From: Bacteroidota bacterium
GTDB taxonomy: Bacteria; Bacteroidota; Ignavibacteria; Kryptoniales; JAKASW01
Reading direction: 5' to 3'
NCBI GenBank assembly: GCA_021825585.1
Contig: JAKAGT010000003.1
Coordinates: 62,001-126,000, forward strand
Length of the DNA: 64,000 nt
This document shows, one piece after another, positions 38,870-47,344 of this stretch. Made by a program: the position numbers and the translations under genes. The stretch's first letter is position 1. Every line of letters starts with the position of its first letter. Below the pieces are notes generated by a model. It made no database searches. It was not told the DNA's origin and was given only the letters and a program-made list of their open reading frames with translations.

Positions 38870-39925
38870 ATGACGAACGATCGCCTTGAAAGGGCTTTGG
38901 AGTGTTCCAATACGGACGACGTTCCGTTCATACCCGCGATATATGAACACAAGGCGTGGTTTGTAAATGAGACGCCGTCCAGGGTGGCCAGGGATGCCGA
39001 CTTACTTGCCAAAGCTATGGTTGCCGAATATGAGTCGGTTCAATCCGACGCACTCACGGTCGGTGTCGACGTGTACAACGTGGAGGCCGAGGCGTTAGGG
39101 TGTGAAGTGATATATTATGAAGGCGACGATACTTCGATACCGGCAATCAGCGCGGAGGGGGCCATATACTCTGAGGATGCAGACTTCAAATCGATGCGGC
39201 TCCCTGATCCGGAGAAAGACGGGCGAATGCCTGTCAATATTGAGGCGGCAAGGAGGGTTGTAGAGGCGCTCGGAAGTGAAGTGCCGATTCGGGGGGCGCT
39301 GTCCGGTCCGTTTTCGATGGCAGCGAACCTGGTCGGTCCGGAACGCCTTTTCATGTTGACGGTGACCAACCCACAGTTTGTCAAGGACCTGCTGATTTTC
39401 GCGGCGAACGTTGCAAAGCGGTATGGCGAGGCGTTTGTCAGGACGGGATGCGGCGTTGTCGTGTTTGATTCCCAGGCTTCGCCGGAGTTGTTGTCGCCGA
39501 AGATGTACCGCCAGTTTGTTCTGCCGCCCACACGGTTGCTGATTGATTACTTTCACAATTTGGGTGTGAAGCACGTACCTCTAATCATCGGAGGTAATAC
39601 GACTAAGATTCTGGACGCATACCTGAATAGCGGTGCCAACAACCTGTTATGTGATTTCTCTGCCGACGTACACAGCTTCGTTGTCGAATGTTCGAAATCA
39701 AAGAGGTCTTTTCGCAGGAACATCGACTCGTCGGACTTTCTTAATGTTTCAGCCGAAGATTTACGCAGGAGAACCCTGAAGGCCATCGATGAATCGGAGG
39801 GCTTTCCCGGATATGTCGTGGGAACCAGCGTCGTGCCATATGGAACGCCGCTGGAGAAACTGAAGGCAATTCGGGAAGCCGTGATCGAACACAGGTCAGG
39901 CGGGGCCGGAAGGCAATGTTCCTGA
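38870..39925 (+). CDS. URO-D-family protein lacking the zinc ligands
   Basis: A 351-residue uroporphyrinogen decarboxylase-superfamily protein (TNDRLERALECSNTDDVPFIP at the start, ALSGPFSMAANLVGPERLF, DSQASPELLSPKMYRQFVLP). In methyltransferase members the barrel carries LHxCGNT and a later GC; here the aligned positions read LIIGGNTTKIL (His to Ile, Cys to Gly, about residues 236-246) and GTSVVPYGTP (Cys to Ser, about 320). It therefore cannot bind the catalytic zinc in the canonical way. It sits 300 bases upstream of the corrinoid protein gene. It may have become a substrate-binding or accessory subunit; function uncertain. Confidence 0.75.
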   Translation: MTNDRLERALECSNTDDVPFIPAIYEHKAWFVNETPSRVARDADLLAKAMVAEYESVQSDALTVGVDVYNVEAEALGCEVIYYEGDDTSIPAISAEGAIYSEDADFKSMRLPDPEKDGRMPVNIEAARRVVEALGSEVPIRGALSGPFSMAANLVGPERLFMLTVTNPQFVKDLLIFAANVAKRYGEAFVRTGCGVVVFDSQASPELLSPKMYRQFVLPPTRLLIDYFHNLGVKHVPLIIGGNTTKILDAYLNSGANNLLCDFSADVHSFVVECSKSKRSFRRNIDSSDFLNVSAEDLRRRTLKAIDESEGFPGYVVGTSVVPYGTPLEKLKAIREAVIEHRSGGAGRQCS

Positions 39926-40226
39926 AAGTCGGGGCTGAAGATTTCCACATAGATTACATTGAAAATTAAATATCGGGAAGCGTAATTATGATGGTTGAAG
40001 TCATTTTGAACGTCTCTCCCGAGACGGACTCATCCGAGTTAAATCCGCACCTGGACTAACACATGAACTTGAGAAGAATGCTCTTGATACGAATCAGTAG
40101 TGCAGATTTATGCCGTTCAGTTCGAACCACACAGGCGAATCGGAATCGGTTGTGAATGTATTCGAGTGTCCGTTGGACTTTCTATTAACCACATTCCAAA
40201 AAGGATAACAACAGAGGTATAGAACC
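39926..40226. other. Intergenic region before the corrinoid protein gene
   Basis: No supported gene. A 23-codon ORF (39988-40059, MMVEVILNVSPETD start) is too short and unmatched to call. The region may contain the promoter for the mtaC-mtaB operon, but no element is clear; a run CCAAAAAGGATAACAACAGAGG precedes ATG 40227 and supplies the ribosome-binding site. Confidence 0.35.
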
Positions 40227-40865
40227 ATGGAAGAATTGGAGAAACTAGCACTGCTATTGGAAGAGGGAGACGTGCAAAGTGTCGCCAGCTTGACTCAGCA
40301 ATTGGTAGATTCCGGCATGTCGGCGCAGACAATACTGAACAATGGGCTCATCGTCGGGATGGGCGTAGTAGGTGAGAAAATGCGGACTGGAGAGATGTAT
40401 CTCCCCGAAGTATTGCAGTCGGCAACGGCAATGCACGCATCGTTGAAAATTCTCAAGCCGCTGCTTGCCCAGGGGGGAATACAGCCTTTGGGCAAAATAG
40501 TCATGGGTACAGTTAAGGGAGATGTGCACGACATCGGCAAGAATCTCGTGGGAATTCTCCTTCAAGGTGCGGGGTTCGAGATTCTGGATCTCGGCGTGAA
40601 CGTAGGTCCTGCAAAATTCGTCGACGCAATCAACCAGCACAATCCGTCATTGTTGGCAATTTCAGCTATGTTGACGACAACGATGTTAAACATGAAGACA
40701 ACAATCGAAGCGATCGGGTCAGCCGGTCTCCGCTCGAAGGTGAAGATAATCGTGGGCGGGGCCCCTGTGAGCCAGAAGTTTGCCGATGAAATCGGTGCCG
40801 ACGGATATGCCCAGAATGCAGTGAGAGCCGTCGACAAGGTGAAAGAAATGCTGACGATTGCGTGA
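40227..40865 (+). CDS. mtaC: MtaC-type corrinoid (B12-binding) methyl carrier protein
   Basis: A 212-residue cytoplasmic corrinoid protein. The N-terminal helical cap (about residues 1-85) includes GMGVVGEKMRTGEMYLPEVLQSA. The Rossmann-like B12 domain carries the cobalt-ligand motif DVHDIG (D99-x-H101-x-x-G104), SAMLTTTM (about 150) and the GG motif IIVGGAPVS (about 175). These proteins shuttle a methyl group from a substrate methyltransferase (MtaB) to an acceptor methyltransferase. The next gene, an MtaB homologue, starts 14 bases after its stop, which strongly supports the pairing. The substrate type, methanol or other O-methyl, follows from MtaB, not from this protein. Confidence 0.92.
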   Translation: MEELEKLALLLEEGDVQSVASLTQQLVDSGMSAQTILNNGLIVGMGVVGEKMRTGEMYLPEVLQSATAMHASLKILKPLLAQGGIQPLGKIVMGTVKGDVHDIGKNLVGILLQGAGFEILDLGVNVGPAKFVDAINQHNPSLLAISAMLTTTMLNMKTTIEAIGSAGLRSKVKIIVGGAPVSQKFADEIGADGYAQNAVRAVDKVKEMLTIA

Positions 40866-40879
40866 TAGGACGGGACACG

Positions 40880-42268
40880 ATGAATAACACAACGACGATA
40901 AATACATTTTCTAAGCTGGCGATAAAGAGCTCTTCTGAACTTATGTTTGGCAAGGCGCCGAAGCCGGCAAAGTGTGGCTTCAATCTCAATGTCGGCGGAG
41001 GACAGGTGTTCCCCGAAATTAACTTCACACTCCCGACAATGCTGATCGAAGAAAACACATGGCCGGCCGTAGTCGAGCAGTACCAGGAAATCGGCGAAAT
41101 GCTGGTCCGGTCGGCAAAGAGACTGCACCTTCCCGGATTGATGGTAGAGTTCGAGCTGCTTCCCCCCATGACCGAGAAACCCGAGTGGGGCGCGGAGATC
41201 ACGAACATTCTCCACATGGCATTGAAACGTGCCAATGACGAATACGGACTCCCTTGCGCTTTACGGGCCACTCCGACCGACATACGGGACGGGATCAGGC
41301 CGCCTGTCCTGCGATCGGGGAGGGAGTGGGAAGCACTTGCCGCCTCGATGGACAGGTGCGCTGCAGCCGGCGCGGACATCCTGTCAATCGAATCGGTCGG
41401 CGGGAAGGAAGTGAACGATGAGGCGATGCTCCATGGAGATGTGGCAGGGATGATTTTCGGACTCGGTGTGCTTGCGCCCAGAGACATGGAATTCTTGTGG
41501 GACGAGATAGTTAGAGTGTCCACGAAGCACAACATAGTTCCGGGCGGAGATTCCGCCTGCGGATTTGCAAACACGGCGATGCAGCTATCCTCACAGAGCA
41601 TGCTGCCCGAAGTTTTTGCGGCGGTGGTCAGGGCGGCAAGTACGGTACGGAGCCTCGTCGCGTATGAACGCGGAGCGTACGGGCCGTCGAAGGACTGCGC
41701 TTACGAAGGGCCGGTTATCAAGGCGATAACGGGCGCACCGATCGCAATGGAAGGAAAGTCCGCAAGCTGCGCTCACTTCAGCCCTGTCGGGAATGTTGCC
41801 GCTTCGATGTGCGACTTGTGGAGCAACGAGTCGGTGCAGAATGTAAGGCTTCTCTCCGGTTCGGCTCCCGAAGCGTTTATGGAATTGCTCGCTTACGATT
41901 GCAGGATTTTCAATAAGGCACTCGAAGGCGGGAGTGAGCAAGCGTATCAGAGTCTTCTTGTCGAATCGGACGTGCACCTGAGTCCGCAAGCACTTGTTCT
42001 TTCGCCCGAGTCGACCATGCGGATCGCATCGGCTATCGTAAGAGAGAAGTCGCATTACAGGATGACGGTAGCTGCCGCCCGTGAAGCGGTTTCAATTATT
42101 CGTGACTCCGTGAGGAGTGGAGAACTAAGCCTGAATAAGAAGGAAGCCACATGGCTCGATCGCGTCGACCGCGAGCTTGGGGTCCTTCCGCAGGATGAAG
42201 GGACGCTCATAGATTCGATGAGCGCCAACTACGGCCATCTCTATCTACCCGAGAGTTACGGCTTGTGA
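40880..42268 (+). CDS. mtaB: MtaB-type methanol:corrinoid methyltransferase
   Basis: A 462-residue TIM-barrel zinc enzyme that, in methanogens and acetogens, moves the methyl group of methanol to the cobalt of MtaC. Similarity to MtaB runs through the whole protein: FSKLAIKSSSELMFGKAPKP, EINFTLPTM, PEWGAEITNI, CALRATPTDIR, SIESVGGKE, SLVAYERGAYGPSKDC, ITGAPIAMEGKSASCAH and LWSNESV. The three zinc ligands of the family are present as Glu171 (IESVGGKE), Cys227 (GDSACGFANTAM) and Cys273 (SKDCAYE). The start at 40880 is chosen over GTG 40862, which overlaps the previous gene. The exact methyl donor here could be methanol or another methoxylated compound. Confidence 0.9.
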   Translation: MNNTTTINTFSKLAIKSSSELMFGKAPKPAKCGFNLNVGGGQVFPEINFTLPTMLIEENTWPAVVEQYQEIGEMLVRSAKRLHLPGLMVEFELLPPMTEKPEWGAEITNILHMALKRANDEYGLPCALRATPTDIRDGIRPPVLRSGREWEALAASMDRCAAAGADILSIESVGGKEVNDEAMLHGDVAGMIFGLGVLAPRDMEFLWDEIVRVSTKHNIVPGGDSACGFANTAMQLSSQSMLPEVFAAVVRAASTVRSLVAYERGAYGPSKDCAYEGPVIKAITGAPIAMEGKSASCAHFSPVGNVAASMCDLWSNESVQNVRLLSGSAPEAFMELLAYDCRIFNKALEGGSEQAYQSLLVESDVHLSPQALVLSPESTMRIASAIVREKSHYRMTVAAAREAVSIIRDSVRSGELSLNKKEATWLDRVDRELGVLPQDEGTLIDSMSANYGHLYLPESYGL

Positions 42269-42303
42269 AGACAAGAATTCGGCAAAAAAAAGGAGCTAGC
42301 TTG

Positions 42304-44637
42304 ATGAAGAAAAGTATCCTCGGAAATTGCCTGTTGGTTGCAGCGAGCATTCTTCTCGCCCTTGGAGTGGGAGCGGTTCACGCGTCTACTCTGGGTGAGG
42401 CGATGAAGAATGTGAAGATCATAGCCTATCCTGCAAACGGCAAGGAAGTAGACTATACTGTTTCAACAGCAATCATGCGCGAACTGGCGCCGCAGGCGCG
42501 GGTCGTCAAGTATCAAAACGCCGCATCCCTGGACAAGACGGGCATGTTTGTCGTTTCCGTTGCCGACGAGAACTTCGCGCCCGTTCCCACGAAGGACGAG
42601 CTGAAGACAACGGACCCGGACTGGATGTACTTCAAGATAGGCAAGGACGGTTCGGGCGAGCTTGTAGTCTCGAGCGAGCACCTTCTCTATGCGACGTATT
42701 GCCAGGTGAAACTCTGGAGAAATGAGAACATCGACAAGTTCGTGAACGGCAAAACGATGACCCCGGCATTCACGTGGTTGAGAAACTACAGCGACTTCCT
42801 CGTCGGTACCCGCCGCTACTCGCGCGGCTTCGTGCCCGCTGAATACGTGAAGCAGGCTGCGAGCGAGGGCTTCTCGCACATAACCGTGAACGGACTCGGA
42901 GTGCCTCATCCGTTCGATGAGGGCCCTCCTGGTGACAAGTATTCCGAGTTCTATGACTACACGCCCGATCTCGACCAGTTTGTGGCAAGCAAGCTCCTGA
43001 AGGGATATTACCCCCCGTATTACCTTACAGCAAACCTGAATTTTCTGAAACGCAATGCGAAGCTCGCGAAGGAATACGGCATGGCTCCCGGACTCGTAAT
43101 CTGCTCCCCGAGGACGATGCCAAAAGATTTCTGGAACAAGTATCCGTTTCTTCGCGGGGCGAGGGTCGACCATCCGCGCGAGAGCTACGAACCCAGATAC
43201 ACTCTGACCCTTGAACATCCGGCTGTGCAGGAATCCTACCGCGAACTAGTCGCGAACCTAATGAAGGCTGTGCCCGATCTGAGCTTCATCGAAATCTGGT
43301 CGAACGACAGCGGCTCCGGTTTCGAGTTCGCGAACAGGCTGTATCCCGGCCGAAACGGCGGTCCCTACCTGGTCCGGGAATGGAAAAGCGACGACTATGT
43401 CGCACAGAAAATGGCCGCGAATGTTGTGAACTATTATCATCTGATCCTCAATGAGGCTCGCAAATTCAACCCGAAATTCAGGGTTATAGTCGACCTCGGC
43501 TCGTTTACGCCTCTCGAGTTGAAATACATCATACCGGCGCTCGGTAAGGATCTGGATGTCGGTGATTGGTCGGGACAGTGGCAGGACCAGTTTTCCTTCA
43601 ACGACAAGTGGCAGAAGGAATGGGAAAAGGAAGGTTCACAGACGCAGCTATATCTCAGTGCCGCGAACGACAACTCCATCGGCGTTCCGTTCCCAAAGGT
43701 TGTCTATGATGAACTGGCACAGGCCTATAAAGGCGACTACCGGTACATCCTGAGCGAGACGATCCCGACCTCGCTCGTCCCGTACGACATCAACGGACAG
43801 GTGGTCAGAGCCTTCCAGATGGACCACGACCAGTCCCTGAACCTGATACTAGAGAATGTAGCCGACCGCTGGGTCGGCAAAGATGATGCTGCGACCCTGA
43901 TCGACGCCTGGATGTCCGCCGATTCTGCGGTAAGCGGGTTTCCTGCCGGAGTGCCGAACAGCACGTTTGGATTCCCGTGGTACAGGATGTGGGTGAGACC
44001 GTTCGTCCCCAACATCGGTGCGATACCTCAGAAGGAGCGGGCGTACTACGAAAAGTTTATGCTCACGACATTCAATAATCCTACAAGGGTCGATTTCAAT
44101 AACGACATGTTGTGGAATTTCCTGACCGTGGAGCAGGCAGCCGAGAAAAGGAAGGGCTTCGACGAGCATGTGATGCCGCAGATTGACCGGTCAATCCGAC
44201 TCGTGAAATCCGAATTGGCAAGGATACCCCGAAGTTCGCGTGCCGATACGGTCTTCACAGACCTGCTGGCAAATCTCGAAACGTACCGTTGCTACAGCGT
44301 GACGATGAGGGACATGGTTGCGTGGATTGAAGGCGTTCACGGATACCTCGAAGCGAAGACACCGGAGGCCAAGGCAGAATATCGCGCCAGGGTGAAGTCC
44401 TGCGTCGAAATGGAAATCCAGAATACCAAGGACTTGCTGAAGCTGTGGAACACCAGCCCGGTGGAGATTATGGGAGTGTCGACCGTCGGTGAAAACATGA
44501 ATACGTACGGCGAGAACTTCGGACATCTTCTCGAGAAGCGACTTTCGTTGATGGAGCAGCATGTGAACGATGTCCCGTACATCGATCCGAACTATATGTG
44601 GCGCATGCCGGAACATTATCCACCGATCAACGAATAA
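42304..44637 (+). CDS. Exported paralogue of the large GH20/GH67-like enzyme
   Basis: A 777-residue protein with a signal peptide (MKKSILGNCLLVAASILLAL, cleavage after VHA). It is collinear with the cytoplasmic protein at 26541: both contain YTPDLDQFVASKLL-like, YLTANLNFLKRNAKLA-like, RGARVDHPRESYEPRYTL-like, IWSNDSGSGFE, GRNGG, FRVIVDLGSF-like and the C-terminal KERAYYEKFML-like segments. The same architecture applies: N-terminal alpha/beta domain, barrel, helical C-terminus. AGGAG lies 8 bases before ATG 42304. It is placed directly after mtaB (36-base gap), tying the methyl genes to glycan breakdown. Substrate unknown. Confidence 0.72.
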   Translation: MKKSILGNCLLVAASILLALGVGAVHASTLGEAMKNVKIIAYPANGKEVDYTVSTAIMRELAPQARVVKYQNAASLDKTGMFVVSVADENFAPVPTKDELKTTDPDWMYFKIGKDGSGELVVSSEHLLYATYCQVKLWRNENIDKFVNGKTMTPAFTWLRNYSDFLVGTRRYSRGFVPAEYVKQAASEGFSHITVNGLGVPHPFDEGPPGDKYSEFYDYTPDLDQFVASKLLKGYYPPYYLTANLNFLKRNAKLAKEYGMAPGLVICSPRTMPKDFWNKYPFLRGARVDHPRESYEPRYTLTLEHPAVQESYRELVANLMKAVPDLSFIEIWSNDSGSGFEFANRLYPGRNGGPYLVREWKSDDYVAQKMAANVVNYYHLILNEARKFNPKFRVIVDLGSFTPLELKYIIPALGKDLDVGDWSGQWQDQFSFNDKWQKEWEKEGSQTQLYLSAANDNSIGVPFPKVVYDELAQAYKGDYRYILSETIPTSLVPYDINGQVVRAFQMDHDQSLNLILENVADRWVGKDDAATLIDAWMSADSAVSGFPAGVPNSTFGFPWYRMWVRPFVPNIGAIPQKERAYYEKFMLTTFNNPTRVDFNNDMLWNFLTVEQAAEKRKGFDEHVMPQIDRSIRLVKSELARIPRSSRADTVFTDLLANLETYRCYSVTMRDMVAWIEGVHGYLEAKTPEAKAEYRARVKSCVEMEIQNTKDLLKLWNTSPVEIMGVSTVGENMNTYGENFGHLLEKRLSLMEQHVNDVPYIDPNYMWRMPEHYPPINE

Positions 44638-44681
44638 GCAGTACAACACATTTTTTCTATATAAATTTCAGAGGAGGAGGG

Positions 44682-45701
44682 ATGGAGTCACCAATTTTGC
44701 CGACTACGTTTGTCGGAAGTTATTCGCTGCCGCATTGGGTCGACGCAGTACGTGATCTCGGTCAGGCAGGCAAGCTGACCGAAGCGCAGCTGGAGGAAGC
44801 GCATGACAATGCGGTGAAATCGTGCATCAAAGACCAGGAAGCAGCCGGACTCGACGTAATTACCGACGGTGAATTGCGGCGTGAGACAATGGTGTACTTC
44901 TTTTCAAAACGGATCCATGGTTTCGATAACACCGGAAGGATGAAAGCGATCGGTAACCTTGATCCAAACATTCAGATGCCTGATCCGGTTGTAGTCGATA
45001 AGGTCAAGCGCGCCGGAAGCATAGGAATAGCAGAGCACTTTTCATTCCTCAAGAAATATGCGGCATCTCATCCAAAGGTTACGATCACCGGTCCTCAAAT
45101 GCTGGCAAAGCGCGCGACAAACGAATACTATAAAGAAGAGAAACAGCTGGTATTTGATCTGGCCGATGTGTTAAACGCCGAGCTTAAGGAAACTATCGAC
45201 GCCGGGTGTGATTTTGTCCAGGTGGACGAGCCTGTCTGGGTCGGTTATCCGGAGGATATGCCGTGGCTTGTCGAAGCGTTCAACAGGATGGTCGATGGAG
45301 TTAAGGCTAAGATTGTCCTCCACGTTTGCTACGGCAATTACAAATTGAAGAAGCTATTCACGGGGACATACGCCGATCTCTTCCCGGAGATACTGAAGGT
45401 GAACGCTTCTCAGCTAAGTCTGGAGTTTGCCGTTACCGACATGGAGCCGCTGGAGCTCTTCAAGAAATACAAGACCGACAAGGAAGTTGCTGTCGGGGTG
45501 ATAGATGTGAAGGATGAATCGGTGGAGACGCCGGACGTAGTAGCATCCAGGATTCGCCGCGCGTTGAAAGTGATACCCAAGGAGAAGATGTGGATCAGTA
45601 CCGATTGCGGCATGAAGTTCATGCCCCGGGACCGCGCCTTCGGTAAACTGAAGGCAATGGTGGATGGGACGAGGATTGTCCGCAAAGAGCTGGGCGAATA
45701 A
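44682..45701 (+). CDS. MetE catalytic-domain-like methyltransferase (core MetE type)
   Basis: A 339-residue protein equivalent to the C-terminal catalytic domain of cobalamin-independent methionine synthase, without the N-terminal domain. Features: LPTTFVGSYSLPHWVDAVRD, the segment AGLDVITDGELRRE, PKVTITGPQML, DFVQVDEPVW and zinc ligands in LHVCYGN (His/Cys, about residue 212) and STDCGMKF (Cys, about 306). Short MetE-like proteins are known that take methyl groups from corrinoid carriers to make methionine or a related thioether. The very strong GAGGAGGAGGG just before ATG 44682 fixes the start. It is a plausible acceptor end for the mtaBC system. Confidence 0.86.
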   Translation: MESPILPTTFVGSYSLPHWVDAVRDLGQAGKLTEAQLEEAHDNAVKSCIKDQEAAGLDVITDGELRRETMVYFFSKRIHGFDNTGRMKAIGNLDPNIQMPDPVVVDKVKRAGSIGIAEHFSFLKKYAASHPKVTITGPQMLAKRATNEYYKEEKQLVFDLADVLNAELKETIDAGCDFVQVDEPVWVGYPEDMPWLVEAFNRMVDGVKAKIVLHVCYGNYKLKKLFTGTYADLFPEILKVNASQLSLEFAVTDMEPLELFKKYKTDKEVAVGVIDVKDESVETPDVVASRIRRALKVIPKEKMWISTDCGMKFMPRDRAFGKLKAMVDGTRIVRKELGE

Positions 45702-45729
45702 CGATCTGAAATGAACTGAGAACTATAGA

Positions 45730-47313
45730 ATGAATGAAATGTTTTTGAAGACCGGGAATGAGTCGCTCGATGCGCTCTTTCCACGGATTAAAGAATTCTT
45801 TGCGATGAACGCCGTCGACTACAACGTAATGGGGAAGAGAACCCACGGTTATCGTGATCCGGACGCACCCAGCATCTGGTTACGCGGTGTCGCGGACTCT
45901 CTGCGTGCCTACAAGTACTGGGAAAAGGATCTCAAGAGCATAATCGAGATATTCGCCGACACGCAGACGGCTGCAGGATGGTTGTACGACTATTTCACCA
46001 TGACTCCCGAAAAGGTGCCGTGCGAGAAAGAGAACTGGGCAAAATTTGTCCGCGTTCCGAATGAAGCCGACGTCGAGTTCAGGTTCGTGAAGGCGGTCTA
46101 CCAGGTTTGGCAGGCGACTGGGGACGATACCTGGCTGAGGAAAATGATCCCTGTCATGGAGCGGGCGCTGCAGTATATAGTCACCGATGCGTGGCGCTGG
46201 GACAAGAAGACCGGCCTCGTGAAGCGTTCATACACAATAGACACATGGGATTTCGATTACACCGCGGACCGCCACGAGTGGCTAAACTTCCAGCTGGATG
46301 AGAACACCTTCTGGGGAATAATGCACGGCGATAACTCGGGGTATTACGAAGCCTTTCTTCTGATGAGTTCGATGTACAAACAAGTGAAGAACGCTAAGGG
46401 CGCGAATTACTGGCGCGCTATTGCCTCGAGACTCAGGGCGAAGGCCAACAAGGTCTGTTTCAACGGGCGATTCTATACGCACCATGTGCCGCTGGTCCCT
46501 GTGAAGATTGACGGAGTCGACGAGAGCGAGCAGCTGAGCCTCAGCAACCCGATGGACATCAACCGTGGCCTGCCCACTCATGAGATGGCTGCGTCGATAA
46601 TAAGAGAATATCAGAGGCGTGCCGCGAAGGGTACCTCGTTTGCGGAGTGGTTCAGCATCGATCCGCCGTTCCCCGCGGGGGTCTTCGGCGACGACAAAAT
46701 CATAGAAGGCGCTTACAGCAATGGCGGTATAATGCCGCTTGTCGGAGGAGAACTCGCCAGGGCAGCCCTCGAGCATGGATTCGAGAAGTATGGCGTCGAT
46801 AATCTCCTCCGATATGCAGAACTGACGTCGGGCGGTGAATCGTTCCTCTGGTATTTTCCGGACGGAACGCACGCGACACTGGAAACGAGCACTAGCCCGG
46901 ACGCATCTCCCGGAGACACATGGGGATCCTCTGCGATGCTCTACGCGCTGGTCGAAGGCCTGGCAGGAATCGTCGATGCCGGGAAGCTGTACAAGACCGT
47001 CAGCCTGAGTCCCCGCTGGGAAGCTGCGGGGACGGACGAGGCGGCGATCCGCTGTACGTACGAAGCCTCCGGGAGTTCGTTTGAATATTCCTACGCCCAC
47101 GACAGGGCACAGAAGAAAATCGGGCTGGAAATCCCCGGTAAGTCGAATGTGGCTCTCCATCTTCTTCTCCCATCGGGCACAAGGGCCGAGTCAGTCAAGG
47201 TGAACCGGAAAAGCGTACGATTTACACGCAGCAGGGTAGAGGGAAGTCCGTATGTGGATGCCGCGCTAAGCATCGGCAAGAAGGCCGTCATCGAAGTTGG
47301 ATACGACAGTTGA
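45730..47313 (+). CDS. Cytoplasmic (alpha/alpha)6-type glycosidase, family not identified
   Basis: A 527-residue protein with no signal peptide. It has the helix-pair pattern of (alpha/alpha)6 glycosidases (IWLRGVADSLRAYKYWEKD, VEFRFVKAVYQVWQATGDD, HGDNSGYYEAFLLMSSMYK, EGAYSNGGIMPLVGGELARA) and a small beta-rich C-terminal domain (TYEASGSSFEYSYAHD). Acidic residues in WDFDYTADRHEW and DNSGYYEAF are candidates for catalysis. The overall shape recalls GH78, GH116 and glycogen-debranching-type enzymes, but I cannot choose among them. It follows the MetE-like gene by 28 bases. Confidence 0.68.
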   Translation: MNEMFLKTGNESLDALFPRIKEFFAMNAVDYNVMGKRTHGYRDPDAPSIWLRGVADSLRAYKYWEKDLKSIIEIFADTQTAAGWLYDYFTMTPEKVPCEKENWAKFVRVPNEADVEFRFVKAVYQVWQATGDDTWLRKMIPVMERALQYIVTDAWRWDKKTGLVKRSYTIDTWDFDYTADRHEWLNFQLDENTFWGIMHGDNSGYYEAFLLMSSMYKQVKNAKGANYWRAIASRLRAKANKVCFNGRFYTHHVPLVPVKIDGVDESEQLSLSNPMDINRGLPTHEMAASIIREYQRRAAKGTSFAEWFSIDPPFPAGVFGDDKIIEGAYSNGGIMPLVGGELARAALEHGFEKYGVDNLLRYAELTSGGESFLWYFPDGTHATLETSTSPDASPGDTWGSSAMLYALVEGLAGIVDAGKLYKTVSLSPRWEAAGTDEAAIRCTYEASGSSFEYSYAHDRAQKKIGLEIPGKSNVALHLLLPSGTRAESVKVNRKSVRFTRSRVEGSPYVDAALSIGKKAVIEVGYDS

Positions 47314-47344
47314 TCTATAAAAAGCTGGCTGGGGAATTAGTTTC

